Source: Nisaea sediminum (GTDB lineage: Bacteria; Pseudomonadota; Alphaproteobacteria; Thalassobaculales; Thalassobaculaceae). Taken from it: DNA of 64,000 nt. Positions 41,932-51,146 of the stretch are shown piece by piece. Under the pieces are notes generated by a model. It was not told where the DNA came from. It was given only the letters and a program-made list of their open reading frames with translations, and did no database searches. A program made the translations under genes and the position numbers. Where the stretch lies: the NCBI RefSeq assembly GCF_014904705.1, contig NZ_JACZCQ010000003.1, positions 310,001-374,000 of the forward strand. The letters are read 5' to 3'. Position 1 is the stretch's first letter, and the number at the start of each line of letters is the position of its first letter.

Positions 41932-43120
41932 GATGGTCTGTTCGGGTCTTTTCCAGCAGAAACTCGCGTCCGACCTTAACACGTTCCTCGTCGCCATACT
42001 TGACGATATCTGCGGTCGCGTAGGTCTCGCTCCATTTCTCAGGGAGATAGGAGCCCGTCCCGATAATATCAATCGGCGCGTTGGCGAGCGCCATCACGCG
42101 GCATTTCTCCGGCGAGAAGCCGCTGGAGGCGACGATCTTGACCGCCTTGAACCCGGCCCGGTCGAGCCGCTCGCGCATGTGCCAGATCGCGGCGGCGGAA
42201 ACACCGGTGCCGATCAGGTAGCTCAACTCCTTGTCGGAGCGGTATCCTCGGATTGCCTGCGGAGCATTGCGGTCCAACACTTCGTAGGACATACCGATAT
42301 CCATGCCCTCGACATAGCGCCCGCCATGGGTGTCGAGCCGGACGGCGACGCGTCCCTCGGCCGCGAGCTCCGGAAAGCGGCGGCAGACCGCAAGCGCGTC
42401 GGTGATTTCCTGGCCGAAATAGTCGACGAGCACCGTCAGGTTCTCTGCCGGATGGACCTCGTGAAACATCTCCGCCGCGCGCACCGTCGAGCCGGCATAA
42501 CCGATCAGGGCGTGCGGCATGGTGCCGTAGCCGCGGTCCCGGTTGAAGAAATGCGCGGTCTCGTCGGAGGCGTTCCCGATGAAGCCGACAGCCCCCAGCT
42601 TGCGCTGCGCCTTGGCGGAGCCGACGCTGGCGCCATAGGCCATCATCTCCGCCATCTCGGTCCCGGCGCAGTGCCTGGCATCCATGGCGAGAAAGGCCGT
42701 CTTCTGCATTTCCGCGCACATCACATAGGCATTGTAGGCGGCGACGCAGCACGCCCCGAGCTTCTGCAGAAACTGCGTCTCGAGATCGATCAGGTGATAG
42801 AGCGAGCCGGAGACATACATGATCGGCTCGCCGGCACCGACCCAGGAGCCTTCCTTCTGCCGGAGATCCACCCGGATCTCGACCTTCCGCGCCCTCGCCA
42901 TCCGCTCGAGCCATTGCATGGCAAGACGCGGCGCGGAGGTCACCGGGCGGCGCATGAAAACCGCGTAGGTGACGTCCACATCGCCGAATTTCGCGACCAC
43001 GTCCTTGGTCCGCAGGAAGTACTTGTCGACGAAGCGCGGCAGATCGCTCTCCGCCGGATGACTTACCGTGCGCGGCGCCTCATCCGGCTGCAGCGACGCA
43101 ATTCCTTCGGAGCCGTCCAT
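41921..43120 (-). CDS. pncB: Nicotinate phosphoribosyltransferase
   Basis: 399 residues. The family pattern runs from FVDKYFLRTKDVVAKFGDVDVTYAVF near 28 through MDARHCAGTEMAEMMAYGAS near 146, then VLVDYFGQEITDALAVCR near 229, RLDTHGGRYVEG near 257 and KIVASSGFSPEKCRVMA near 331. It makes nicotinate mononucleotide from nicotinate and PRPP for NAD salvage. Positioned between the DAHP synthase gene (26 bases upstream) and the amidotransferase, probably in one transcript. Confidence 0.92.
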   Translation of the reverse strand: MDGSEGIASLQPDEAPRTVSHPAESDLPRFVDKYFLRTKDVVAKFGDVDVTYAVFMRRPVTSAPRLAMQWLERMARARKVEIRVDLRQKEGSWVGAGEPIMYVSGSLYHLIDLETQFLQKLGACCVAAYNAYVMCAEMQKTAFLAMDARHCAGTEMAEMMAYGASVGSAKAQRKLGAVGFIGNASDETAHFFNRDRGYGTMPHALIGYAGSTVRAAEMFHEVHPAENLTVLVDYFGQEITDALAVCRRFPELAAEGRVAVRLDTHGGRYVEGMDIGMSYEVLDRNAPQAIRGYRSDKELSYLIGTGVSAAAIWHMRERLDRAGFKAVKIVASSGFSPEKCRVMALANAPIDIIGTGSYLPEKWSETYATADIVKYGDEERVKVGREFLLEKTRTDHREA

Positions 43121-43146
43121 GGCTCACTCCCCAAGTCAGAGTCCGC

Positions 43147-44538
43147 TCAGGACGCCGCCGCAATGGAGCCGGCCGCATCGCTGGCCCTGCTCTTCTTCAT
43201 CATATCGGCGATCAGGAAAGCAAGCTCCAGCGATTGGCTGGCATTCAGGCGCGGATCGCAATGGGTGTGGTAGCGGTCCGCAAGCGCCTCGTCGGTGATC
43301 GCCTGTGCGCCGCCGATGCATTCGGTCACGTCCTGCCCGGTCAGTTCGAAATGCACGCCCCCGGCATGGGTGCCTTCGGCCTGGTGCACGTCGAAGAATT
43401 CCCGGACCTCCGAGAGGATGCGGTCGAACGGGCGCGTCTTGTAGCCGCTGGACGCCTTGATCGTGTTGCCATGCATCGGATCGCAGGACCAGACGACGTT
43501 CTTGCCTTCCTTCTGCACGGCACGGATGAAGCGCGGCAGATGCTTGTCGACCTCGCCTGCACCGACGCGCACGATCAGGGTCAGGCGCCCCGCCTCATTC
43601 TTCGGATTGAGGATGTCGATCAGACGCAGCATGTCGTCGGTATCGAGGCTCGGACCGCACTTCATGCCGATCGGATTCTGGATGCCGCGCAGATATTCGA
43701 TATGCGCGCCGTCCGCCTGCCGGGTCCGGTCGCCGACCCAGAGCATATGCGCCGAGGTGCTGTACCATCCGCCCTCGCCGGTGATGGTGTCCTTCCGGGT
43801 CATGGCCTGCTCGTAGCCAAGCAGCAGGGCTTCGTGGCTGGTATAGAACTCGGTCTCGCGGAGCTGCTGGTTGTTCTCCGGCGTAATGCCGCAGGCGCGC
43901 ATGAATTCGAGCGCCTCGTCGATGCGCTGCACCAGATTCTCGAAGCGCTCGCCCTGCGGGGATTTCTGGACGAAGCCGAGGGTCCAGCGATGGATCTGCT
44001 CGAGATTTGCGAAACCGCCCTGTGCGAAGGCGCGCAGCAGGTTCAGGGTCGAGGCCGACTGGTTATAGACCTTGAGCAGCCGGTCCGGATCGGGAATGCG
44101 CGAGCCTTCGTTGAACTCGATCGCGTTGACCATGTCGCCGCGATAGCTCGGCAGTTCGACACCGCCGATGGTCTCGGTGTCCGAGGAACGCGGCTTCGCG
44201 AACTGGCCGGCGAGACGGCCGACCTTCACGATCGGCATGGCCGCGCCGAAAGTCAGCACCACCGCCATCTGCAGCAGCACGCGGAACGTGTCGCGGATGT
44301 TGTTCGGGGAAAATTCGGCAAAGCTCTCGGCGCAATCGCCGCCCTGCAGCAGAAAAGCCTCGCCGCGCGCGACCTTGCCCAGCGACGCCTTCAGGCGCTG
44401 TGCCTCGCCCGCAAAAACGAGCGTCGGATACCCGCTGAGTTCCTTCTCGACCGCCGCCAGACGGTCCGCGTCCGGATAGGCAGGAACCTGCTTGATCGGT
44501 TTGCCGCGCCAGCTATCGGGGCTCCATGTGCCGGCCAT
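43147..44538 (-). CDS. Class II 3-deoxy-D-arabino-heptulosonate 7-phosphate synthase
   Basis: 463 residues. Plant-type (class II) DAHP synthase motifs: [19 protein letters not shown] at the N-terminus, [19 protein letters not shown] near 72, [13 protein letters not shown] near 112, [21 protein letters not shown] near 270, and [20 protein letters not shown] near 351. It commits phosphoenolpyruvate and erythrose 4-phosphate to aromatic synthesis. The start at 44538 follows GGGAGAAG; an upstream in-frame extension lacks the conserved N-terminus. Confidence 0.95.
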   Translation of the reverse strand: MAGTWSPDSWRGKPIKQVPAYPDADRLAAVEKELSGYPTLVFAGEAQRLKASLGKVARGEAFLLQGGDCAESFAEFSPNNIRDTFRVLLQMAVVLTFGAAMPIVKVGRLAGQFAKPRSSDTETIGGVELPSYRGDMVNAIEFNEGSRIPDPDRLLKVYNQSASTLNLLRAFAQGGFANLEQIHRWTLGFVQKSPQGERFENLVQRIDEALEFMRACGITPENNQQLRETEFYTSHEALLLGYEQAMTRKDTITGEGGWYSTSAHMLWVGDRTRQADGAHIEYLRGIQNPIGMKCGPSLDTDDMLRLIDILNPKNEAGRLTLIVRVGAGEVDKHLPRFIRAVQKEGKNVVWSCDPMHGNTIKASSGYKTRPFDRILSEVREFFDVHQAEGTHAGGVHFELTGQDVTECIGGAQAITDEALADRYHTHCDPRLNASQSLELAFLIADMMKKSRASDAAGSIAAAS

Positions 44539-44749
44539 AGCTCTTCTCCCGTTGATCGAATCGACCGCTTCCCGCCGTTTCCGGCGCTTGCGGAGGAGTT
44601 TTGTAACAGTGCAGTTCCGCAAATACCAGCTTCTCCGGTATGCACCGAAACTGCTCTTTTATTACCACAGATCCCGTTGGACGCCGTTCACGCGCCCCTC
44701 TATCGTCGGTCGGTAAGTAAAAACAAAAAATTTAGGTGGAACGCCTGAA

Positions 44750-45598
44750 ATGCATACCCTGCTCCTGGCGGCGGTCATTCTGGCTGCAACGGTCAGCCAT
44801 TCGGTCGCCGAAACGCTCCTGGAACGCGGCACCTATCTCGTGAACGGCATCGTCGCCTGCGGCAACTGCCATACGCCCCAGACACCCGGGGGACCGGCGC
44901 CGGGGCGGGAGTTTGCCGGAACGATCATCGCGGACATGCCCGAATTCACCGCATTCGCACCCAACATCACGCCGGACAAGGCAACCGGGATCGGGAACTG
45001 GAGCAAGGCGGAGCTCATCCGCGCGATCCGCGAGGGTATCCGCCCGGACGGCAGCCTGATCGGCCCGCCGATGCCGTTCTCCATGTACCGCCATCTGTCC
45101 GACAGGGACGTCGAAGCGATCGCGACCTACGTCATGCAGGTCCCGGCGGTCTCGAACGCGGTGCCGAAATCCGAATACCGCATCCCGCTGCCGCCGGCCT
45201 ACGGCCCTCCTGTCGCCGAGGTTCCGGAACCGCGCCCCGAGAACATCATCGATTACGGGGCCTATCTCGCCGGCCCGGCAGGGCATTGCCTCGAATGCCA
45301 CACGCCCATGGTCGCCGGACGGTTCGATTACGATAGCCAGACTGGCGCCGGAGGACTGAAGTTCGAAGGTCCGTGGGGAATCTCCGTCGCAAGCAACATC
45401 ACGCCGCATCCCGATGGGCGCGTCGCGGATTACAGCGATGCCGAGCTCGCGACCGTGATCCGGACCGGCGTCCGGCCCGACGGCTCCCGCATATTCCCGC
45501 CGATGGGTGTGCATTACTATGCCTCGATCAACGACCGGGACATGGCGGCACTCGTTGCCTTCATCCGGACGCTGAAACCTAAGCCGAACGGCGGCTAA
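44750..45598 (+). CDS. Dihaem c-type cytochrome
   Basis: 282 residues with a Sec signal peptide (LLLAAVILAATVSHSVAE). Two covalent haem sites: CGNCH near residue 38 and CLECH near 182, each in a cytochrome c domain; NITPDKATGIGNWSKAELIRAIREG and NITPHPDGRVADYSDAELATVIRTG show that the two domains are repeats and supply the distal ligands. This is the pattern of small dihaem subunits accompanying periplasmic dehydrogenases, but no dehydrogenase is adjacent. AGGTGGA lies 10 nt before the ATG. Confidence 0.9.
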   Translation: MHTLLLAAVILAATVSHSVAETLLERGTYLVNGIVACGNCHTPQTPGGPAPGREFAGTIIADMPEFTAFAPNITPDKATGIGNWSKAELIRAIREGIRPDGSLIGPPMPFSMYRHLSDRDVEAIATYVMQVPAVSNAVPKSEYRIPLPPAYGPPVAEVPEPRPENIIDYGAYLAGPAGHCLECHTPMVAGRFDYDSQTGAGGLKFEGPWGISVASNITPHPDGRVADYSDAELATVIRTGVRPDGSRIFPPMGVHYYASINDRDMAALVAFIRTLKPKPNGG

Positions 45599-45605
45599 GC
45601 GCTCT

Positions 45606-46988
45606 CTACTCCGCCGCCTGACGCTCCTCCGGGTCCGGACGCTTGGTGCGCATGGTGACGAATTCCTCCGCCGCCGTCGGATGGATGCCGATGGTGGCGT
45701 CGAACTCCGCCTTGGTCGCGCCCGCCTTGATGGCGATGCCGATGCCCTGGATGATCTCCGGGGCATCGAGTCCGACCATGTGCGCGCCGACCACCCGGTC
45801 GGAGGCGCGGTCCACGATCAGCTTCTGCATGCCGCGCTCCGGATTGTCCGTCAGCGTGTATTTCATCGGCCGGAAGCCAGCGACATAGACATCCACCGCG
45901 CCGTAGGTCTCGCGCGCCTCGGCCTCCGTCAGCCCGACCGTCCCGATCGGCGGCTGGCTGAAAACGGCGCTCGGCACGTCGCTGTGATCGGCCTGCCGCG
46001 GATTGTTGTTGAACTGGGTCTCGGCGAAACAATGGCCCTCTGCGATGGCGACCGGCGTCAGGTTGATCCGGTTGGTCACGTCGCCGACCGCGAAGATGCT
46101 CGGCACCGAGGTCTGGGACCATTCGTTCACCTTCACCGCGCCGTTGCGATCCAGCTCGACGCCAGCCTCCGCGAGGCCGAGGCCATTGGTGTTCGGATGC
46201 CGCCCGGTCGCATACATGACCTGATCCGCCTCGATCACGGAGCCGTCGTTCATGTGCACCTTGTAGGCGCCGCCCGCCTTCTCGATGCGCGCCGGCAGCA
46301 CGCCCGGATGGAGATGCATGCCCTTCTTGGTCATCTCCTCGGTCAGGGTGTTCCGCACATCCTCGTCGAAGCCGCGCAGCACCTTGTCGGCGCGGTAGAC
46401 GAGATGGGTCTCGGAGCCGAAGGAATTGAAGATCCCGGCGAACTCGACGGCGATAAAGCCGGAGCCGACGATGACGATGCGGTCCGGACGCTCCGACAGC
46501 TCCAGCGCCTCGTTCGAGGTGATGACATGCTCCTTGCCCTCGACGCTCTCCGGAATGCTCGGCCAGCCGCCGACGGCGATCAGGATCTTCTCGGCCGTGT
46601 AGCGCTTGTCGCCGACCGCGACCGTATGGGCATCGATCACCGTCCCGCGCCCATGGATCCGGGTCGCGCCGGCATTCTCCAGCAGGTTCACATAGATTCC
46701 GTGCAGCCGGTCGAGCTCCTTCTCCTTGGCCGCGATCATCTTCGGCCAGTCATGGGAGACATTCTCCGCCGACCAGCCGTAGCCCGCTCCATCCTCAAGA
46801 TCGTGGCCGAAATGCGAGCCGTAGACGAAGAGCTTCTTCGGAACACAGCCGCGCAGCACGCAGGTCCCGCCCTCGCGCACTTCCTCGATGACAGCGACTT
46901 TCGCGCCGAAGGACGCGGCAAGACGGCTCGCGCGCACGCCGCCGGACCCGGCGCCAATGGTGATAAGGTCGAAATCGTAATCGGACAC
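45606..46988 (-). CDS. gor: Glutathione-disulfide reductase
   Basis: 460 residues. FAD-binding GAGSGGVRASRLAASFG near 12-28, redox-active CVLRGC near 44-49, NAD(P)-binding VGSGFIAVEFAGIFNSFG near 173-190, FAD-contacting SIFAVGDVTNRINLTPVAI, and the dimer-interface GIHPTAAEEFVTM with the catalytic His. It keeps glutathione reduced with NADPH. The GTG at 46988 gives the standard N-terminus (VSDYDFDLITIG). It might support the exported peroxidase-type chemistry seen elsewhere in the window, but they are not linked in one operon. Confidence 0.94.
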   Translation of the reverse strand: MSDYDFDLITIGAGSGGVRASRLAASFGAKVAVIEEVREGGTCVLRGCVPKKLFVYGSHFGHDLEDGAGYGWSAENVSHDWPKMIAAKEKELDRLHGIYVNLLENAGATRIHGRGTVIDAHTVAVGDKRYTAEKILIAVGGWPSIPESVEGKEHVITSNEALELSERPDRIVIVGSGFIAVEFAGIFNSFGSETHLVYRADKVLRGFDEDVRNTLTEEMTKKGMHLHPGVLPARIEKAGGAYKVHMNDGSVIEADQVMYATGRHPNTNGLGLAEAGVELDRNGAVKVNEWSQTSVPSIFAVGDVTNRINLTPVAIAEGHCFAETQFNNNPRQADHSDVPSAVFSQPPIGTVGLTEAEARETYGAVDVYVAGFRPMKYTLTDNPERGMQKLIVDRASDRVVGAHMVGLDAPEIIQGIGIAIKAGATKAEFDATIGIHPTAAEEFVTMRTKRPDPEERQAAE

Positions 46989-47220
46989 GGGGTTCGCTCC
47001 AGGCTCGGACTGTTTTCGTCGAATACTTGTTCGACCGATCAGATAGGAAGTCCATTGATGCCTGTCCGGCATGGGACAGTCAACGGATCGGGACCTACCG
47101 CCGTCCAACTCTCCCGCGCGTGCGCGGCACTGCGGCCAAATGCCCGACACCCCACCCTTGCTCCCTCCTCGGGGAAGACTAAGCTCTGGCCGCACATAGG
47201 AGATTTGAAAGGCTTTCCGG

Positions 47221-48609
47221 ATGAGTGGCATCACCCGCCGCGATCTTCTGATCGGCTCCGCCGCGCTTGCCGGCGCTTCGGGCCTGACCGCCCTTGCCGC
47301 GCACCGGGTCTTCGCCGCCGTCGACGAGCGTATCGAGATCAGCCGTCTCACCCACGAAATCGTGAAGGGCAAGCCGACACCGGACATGATGAGCTTCGCC
47401 GCCGACGGCCCGCCACCGGTGATCCGCATGCGCCAGGGCGAACGCTTCGCCGTCGCGGTCGACAACCGGCTCGGCGAGGACACCACCGTGCACTGGCACG
47501 GCCTCCGGATCGACAATGCGATGGACGGCGTCCCCTATCTGACGCAGGACCCGATCAGGGACGGCACCAGCTTCCGCTACAACTTCACCCCGCCCGACGC
47601 GGGCACCTTCTGGTACCACCCGCATTGCAACACGCTGGCACAGATGGCCCGCGGGATGACCGGCATGCTGGTGGTCGAGGACGCGGAGGATCCGGGTTTC
47701 GACCGTGACCTGCCGCTCAATATCCGCGACTTCCGGATCGGCAGCGAGGGCCAGTTCCTCGAATTCTACAAGGCCCGCAACACAGCGCGCGGCGGCACGC
47801 TCGGCACGGTGAACACGGTCAACTGGCAGGTCGATCCGGTCTACGACCTCGCGGCGGGCACGCTGGTCCGCCTGCGGATGGCGGTGACCGACCTGACGCG
47901 GGTCGCGCATTACACGGTGAAGGGTGGAGAGGCGCGGGTCATCGCGCTCGACTCCCATGCGCTTCCCGTTCCCTTGGCCGCAGAGAAGATCGAGATGGGA
48001 CCCGGACAGCGCGCCGACGTCACGCTCCGCGTGCCCGATCGCGAGGGCGAGGAGGTGGAACTGATCCTTGAGCGGCCGTCCGGCCCGGTCCGCCTCGCCC
48101 GCTTCCGCGCGACCGGCACGAGCGCGAAACGGCAGCTCGCCGAGCTGAAGCCGCTCGCCCCGAACCCGGTCGCCGAACCGGATCTCGCCAATGCCGAGCT
48201 GCAGGACTACGTCTTCGGCTGGGCGCCCGGCGGCGATGCCCCGGCAAACCCGATCTGCGGCAGCCTCGGCTATCTCTTCTGGTCGATCAACCGGGTCGCG
48301 TGGCAGGGCGACTTCCCTGATCCCCTCGCTCCGCTCGGCCTGATGAAACAGGGGAAAAGCTACATCCTGCGCCTGCGCAACGAGACGCCGTATGACCACC
48401 CGATCCACCTGCACGGCCTGGCCTTCCGCCTGCTCCGCTCGAACAAGCGGGAGATCCAGCCGCTCTGGACCGACACGGCCCTGCTGCGGGCCGAGGAAAC
48501 CATGGAAGTCGCCCTCGTCGCCGACAATCCCGGCGACTGGGCCTTCCACTGCCACGTCATCGAGCACCAGAAGACGGGACTGGCGGGGTTCCTGAGGGTG
48601 GAGGCGTAG
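47221..48609 (+). CDS. Multicopper oxidase with Tat-type signal
   Basis: 462 residues. The N-terminus ITRRDLLIGSAALAGASGLTALA has a twin-arginine pattern, so the folded enzyme would be exported. All four copper-binding His clusters are present: HWHG near residue 93, WYHPHC near 136, HPIHLHG near 393-399, and HCHVIEHQKTGL near 443-454 with the Cys ligand of type 1 copper. It oxidises metal ions or phenols with reduction of oxygen to water. The copper-detoxifying CueO type is possible, but the Met-rich segment of CueO is absent. Confidence 0.92.
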   Translation: MSGITRRDLLIGSAALAGASGLTALAAHRVFAAVDERIEISRLTHEIVKGKPTPDMMSFAADGPPPVIRMRQGERFAVAVDNRLGEDTTVHWHGLRIDNAMDGVPYLTQDPIRDGTSFRYNFTPPDAGTFWYHPHCNTLAQMARGMTGMLVVEDAEDPGFDRDLPLNIRDFRIGSEGQFLEFYKARNTARGGTLGTVNTVNWQVDPVYDLAAGTLVRLRMAVTDLTRVAHYTVKGGEARVIALDSHALPVPLAAEKIEMGPGQRADVTLRVPDREGEEVELILERPSGPVRLARFRATGTSAKRQLAELKPLAPNPVAEPDLANAELQDYVFGWAPGGDAPANPICGSLGYLFWSINRVAWQGDFPDPLAPLGLMKQGKSYILRLRNETPYDHPIHLHGLAFRLLRSNKREIQPLWTDTALLRAEETMEVALVADNPGDWAFHCHVIEHQKTGLAGFLRVEA

Positions 48610-48615
48610 GTAAAA

Positions 48616-48641
48616 GAAAAGGCGGCCGAAGCCGCCTTTTC
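48616..48641. terminator. Bidirectional terminator
   Basis: GGCGGC-CGAA-GCCGCC (6-bp perfect stem, tetraloop) flanked by AAAAGAAAA on one side and TTTT on the other. It serves both the multicopper oxidase (+) and the dehydrogenase (-) genes, which converge here. Confidence 0.85.
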
Positions 48642-48660
48642 GCTCGCCCTGATAGCAGGA

Positions 48661-50133
48661 TCAGCCGTTCAGGCCGCCCATCAGCATGTATTTGATCTCG
48701 AGATAGTCATCCATGCCGTATTTCGAGCCCTCTCGGCCGAGACCGGACTCCTTGACGCCGCCGAACGGCGCCAGCTCGGAGGAGAGGATGCCCTCGTTGA
48801 TCGCGACCATGCCGTATTCCAGCGCCTCGGCGACGCGCCAGACGCGGCCGAGATCGCGGGCATAGAAGTAGGAGGCGAGACCAAACTCGGTGTCATTCGC
48901 CATCTCGATCACCTCGTCCTCGGTCTTGAAGCGGAAGAGCGGAGCGACCGGGCCGAAGGTCTCCTCGCGGAAGATCGCCATGTCGCGGGTGGCGCCGGTC
49001 AGCACGGTCGGCTCGTAGAACAGCGCGCCGATATTGCTGCGGGAGCCGCCCGTGGCCACCTTGGCGCCCTTGGCGACGGCGTCCTGCACATGCTCCTCGA
49101 CCTTGTCGACTGCGGCTGCCTCGACCAGCGGGCCGAGCACCACGCCCTCGTCGAATCCGTTGCCCATCTTCATGGACGCGGCGGCTTCGGCGAAGCGCTT
49201 GGCGAACTCGTCATAGATGCCGTCCTGCACGAAGATGCGGTTGGCGCAGACGCAGGTCTGGCCGGCATTGCGGTACTTGGAGGCGATGGCGCCCTTCACC
49301 GCTTCCTCGATATTCGCGTCGTCGAAGATGATGAGCGGGGCGTTGCCGCCGAGTTCCATCGAGACCTTCTTCACCGTCGATGCGGACTGAGCGATCAGCT
49401 TCTTGCCGACCTCGGTCGAGCCGGTGAAGGTGATCTTGCGGACGATCGGGCTGTGGGTCAGTTCGTTGCCGATGGCGGACGAGCTGGCGCCGCAGACCAC
49501 GTTGAAGACGCCCTTCGGCACACCTGCGCGCTCCGCAAGCACGGCGATGGCGATAGCCGAGAACGGCGTCATCTTGGCCGGCTTGGAGACGAAGGTGCAG
49601 CCCGCCGCAAGCGCCGGAGCCGCCTTGCGGGTGATCATCGCGTTCGGGAAGTTCCAGGGCGTGATCGAGCCGACGACGCCGACCGGCTGCTTGATGACGA
49701 CGATGCGCTTGTCGGCGGCCATGGCCGGAATCACGTCGCCGGTGATGCGCTTCGCTTCCTCGGCGTAATACTCGATGTAGGAGGCGCCATAGGCGATCTC
49801 GCCCATGGCCTCGGCCACCGGCTTGCCCTGCTCGGCGGTCATGATGATCGCGAGGTCCTTCTGGTTCGCCATCATCAGGTCGAACCATTTGCGCAGGATG
49901 GCGGAGCGCTCCTTCGCCGTCTTCTTGCGCCAGGCCGGCCAGGCCGCGTTCGCGGCCTCGATCGCGCGCCGGGTCTCGTCGGCGCCCATGTCGGGGATGG
50001 TCCCGACCAGCTCGCCGGTCGCCGGATCCGTGACCTCGACCTTGCCGCCGCCATCCGCGTCGACCCATTCGCCGTCAATATAGCACTGCTCCCGGAACAG
50101 CGACGGATCCGCGAGTTTGCTTCTGATATCCAT
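48661..50133 (-). CDS. gabD: NAD(P)+-dependent succinate-semialdehyde dehydrogenase
   Basis: 490 residues, aldehyde dehydrogenase fold. TPWNFPNAMITRKAAPALAAGCT near 157, GSTEVGKKLIAQSA near 236, the catalytic ELGGNAPLIIFDD near 261 and GQTCVCANRIFVQDG near 291 with the nucleophile Cys. The N-terminal DPSLFREQCYIDGEWVDAD and overall length match GabD. It oxidises succinate semialdehyde to succinate. GTAAGGAG places the start at 50133. The three upstream genes on the same strand suggest that it finishes their pathway (inference). Confidence 0.9.
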   Translation of the reverse strand: MDIRSKLADPSLFREQCYIDGEWVDADGGGKVEVTDPATGELVGTIPDMGADETRRAIEAANAAWPAWRKKTAKERSAILRKWFDLMMANQKDLAIIMTAEQGKPVAEAMGEIAYGASYIEYYAEEAKRITGDVIPAMAADKRIVVIKQPVGVVGSITPWNFPNAMITRKAAPALAAGCTFVSKPAKMTPFSAIAIAVLAERAGVPKGVFNVVCGASSSAIGNELTHSPIVRKITFTGSTEVGKKLIAQSASTVKKVSMELGGNAPLIIFDDANIEEAVKGAIASKYRNAGQTCVCANRIFVQDGIYDEFAKRFAEAAASMKMGNGFDEGVVLGPLVEAAAVDKVEEHVQDAVAKGAKVATGGSRSNIGALFYEPTVLTGATRDMAIFREETFGPVAPLFRFKTEDEVIEMANDTEFGLASYFYARDLGRVWRVAEALEYGMVAINEGILSSELAPFGGVKESGLGREGSKYGMDDYLEIKYMLMGGLNG

Positions 50134-50279
50134 GAGAGTGCTCCTTACCCTTGTCATCCGTCCGCGACCCTCTCCCGGTCCGCGGCGGCGGTTGGCGGAT
50201 ACTAGTCCCGGCTCCTCAGCTTGAGAAGGTGCCGCCGGGACACTGAAATGATTTCGAAACGCGGGTTTTGCACGCCGGA

Positions 50280-51062
50280 TCAGGCGACGTGTTCGCGCAC
50301 CGTGTCCGCCTGTCCAGCAAGCTGAACGCTTCCGAGCCGCCCAAGCTCCGGGACAGGACGCGTGATCCCCGCGAGCCGCATCATGTGCCAGGCCAGAACC
50401 TGGTTGCTGCAGAGGAACGGCTTGCCCGTGCTGCGCTCTGTCTCCGCGATGACGCTCGCCGCACGCAGGTTCGTGCAGGAAGCGAAAATTGCCTCGACGG
50501 TATTATCGCGCGAGAGATCCTCCGCCGCTTCCCTGATCGAGGAAAGGGCGATGCGGGCAACGACGCGCTCCTCCTCCTGGCCGAACACGGTCGCCGCGAC
50601 GAACGGCATGCCGCTCTTCTGCATTTCAGCCTCGAGCGCATCGGTGACCGAACGGATATAGGGGCTGACGAGGCCGAGCCTGGAAACGCCGAGCGCCCGT
50701 GCCGCGGCCTTCAGCGCCGAAAGCGGATTGGTGACAATCGCTCTCGGATGAATGGACTGGACGAGTTCGGCCACCCGCGCCTCGCCGAGCACGGTCGAGG
50801 CCGAGGTGCAGCCGTAGCCGATCACGGCAAGCGGCGTGTCGTCCGGAAGCAGCGCCGCTGCGCCCGGGATCCGCGCCGCCATCTGGCGCAGCGTCTCCGG
50901 CGTCACGTTCGGCGCGCTCTCGATGCGCGTGTGATAGAGCGCGATCGAAGGATCGGACGCGAAGCGCCGGAAGTCCTGCTCGATGGTCTCGTCGGTCTTG
51001 AGGACGATCAGGCCGAGCCGATGGCGCCAGGGAAGGTCCGCATCGATCTCAAGATCCCTCAT
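50280..51062 (-). CDS. Asp/Glu racemase/maleate isomerase family protein (EutA-like)
   Basis: 260 residues. Two conserved Cys motifs, GYGCTSAST near residue 113 and FASCTNLRA near 190, are the paired catalytic cysteines of the aspartate racemase/maleate isomerase/arylmalonate decarboxylase superfamily. The length and layout resemble EutA of ectoine utilisation as well as maleate cis-trans isomerases; sequence alone does not decide. It lies in a row with an M24 hydrolase, a PLP ammonia-lyase and a semialdehyde dehydrogenase. Confidence 0.82.
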   Translation of the reverse strand: MRDLEIDADLPWRHRLGLIVLKTDETIEQDFRRFASDPSIALYHTRIESAPNVTPETLRQMAARIPGAAALLPDDTPLAVIGYGCTSASTVLGEARVAELVQSIHPRAIVTNPLSALKAAARALGVSRLGLVSPYIRSVTDALEAEMQKSGMPFVAATVFGQEEERVVARIALSSIREAAEDLSRDNTVEAIFASCTNLRAASVIAETERSTGKPFLCSNQVLAWHMMRLAGITRPVPELGRLGSVQLAGQADTVREHVA

Positions 51063-51146
51063 TTTGCTCTCCTCGTCTTAGTGTGAGGTTTGAACATGGA
51101 CCCTCGCGGAGATCGGATCAATGGGTGCGGGCGGACCGCCCGTGGC

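Noticed and set aside
46989-47516. Extended N-terminus for glutathione reductase
   Set aside because: Family members begin right before the FAD motif; the GTG at 46988 fits, and the upstream frame runs under the multicopper oxidase gene.
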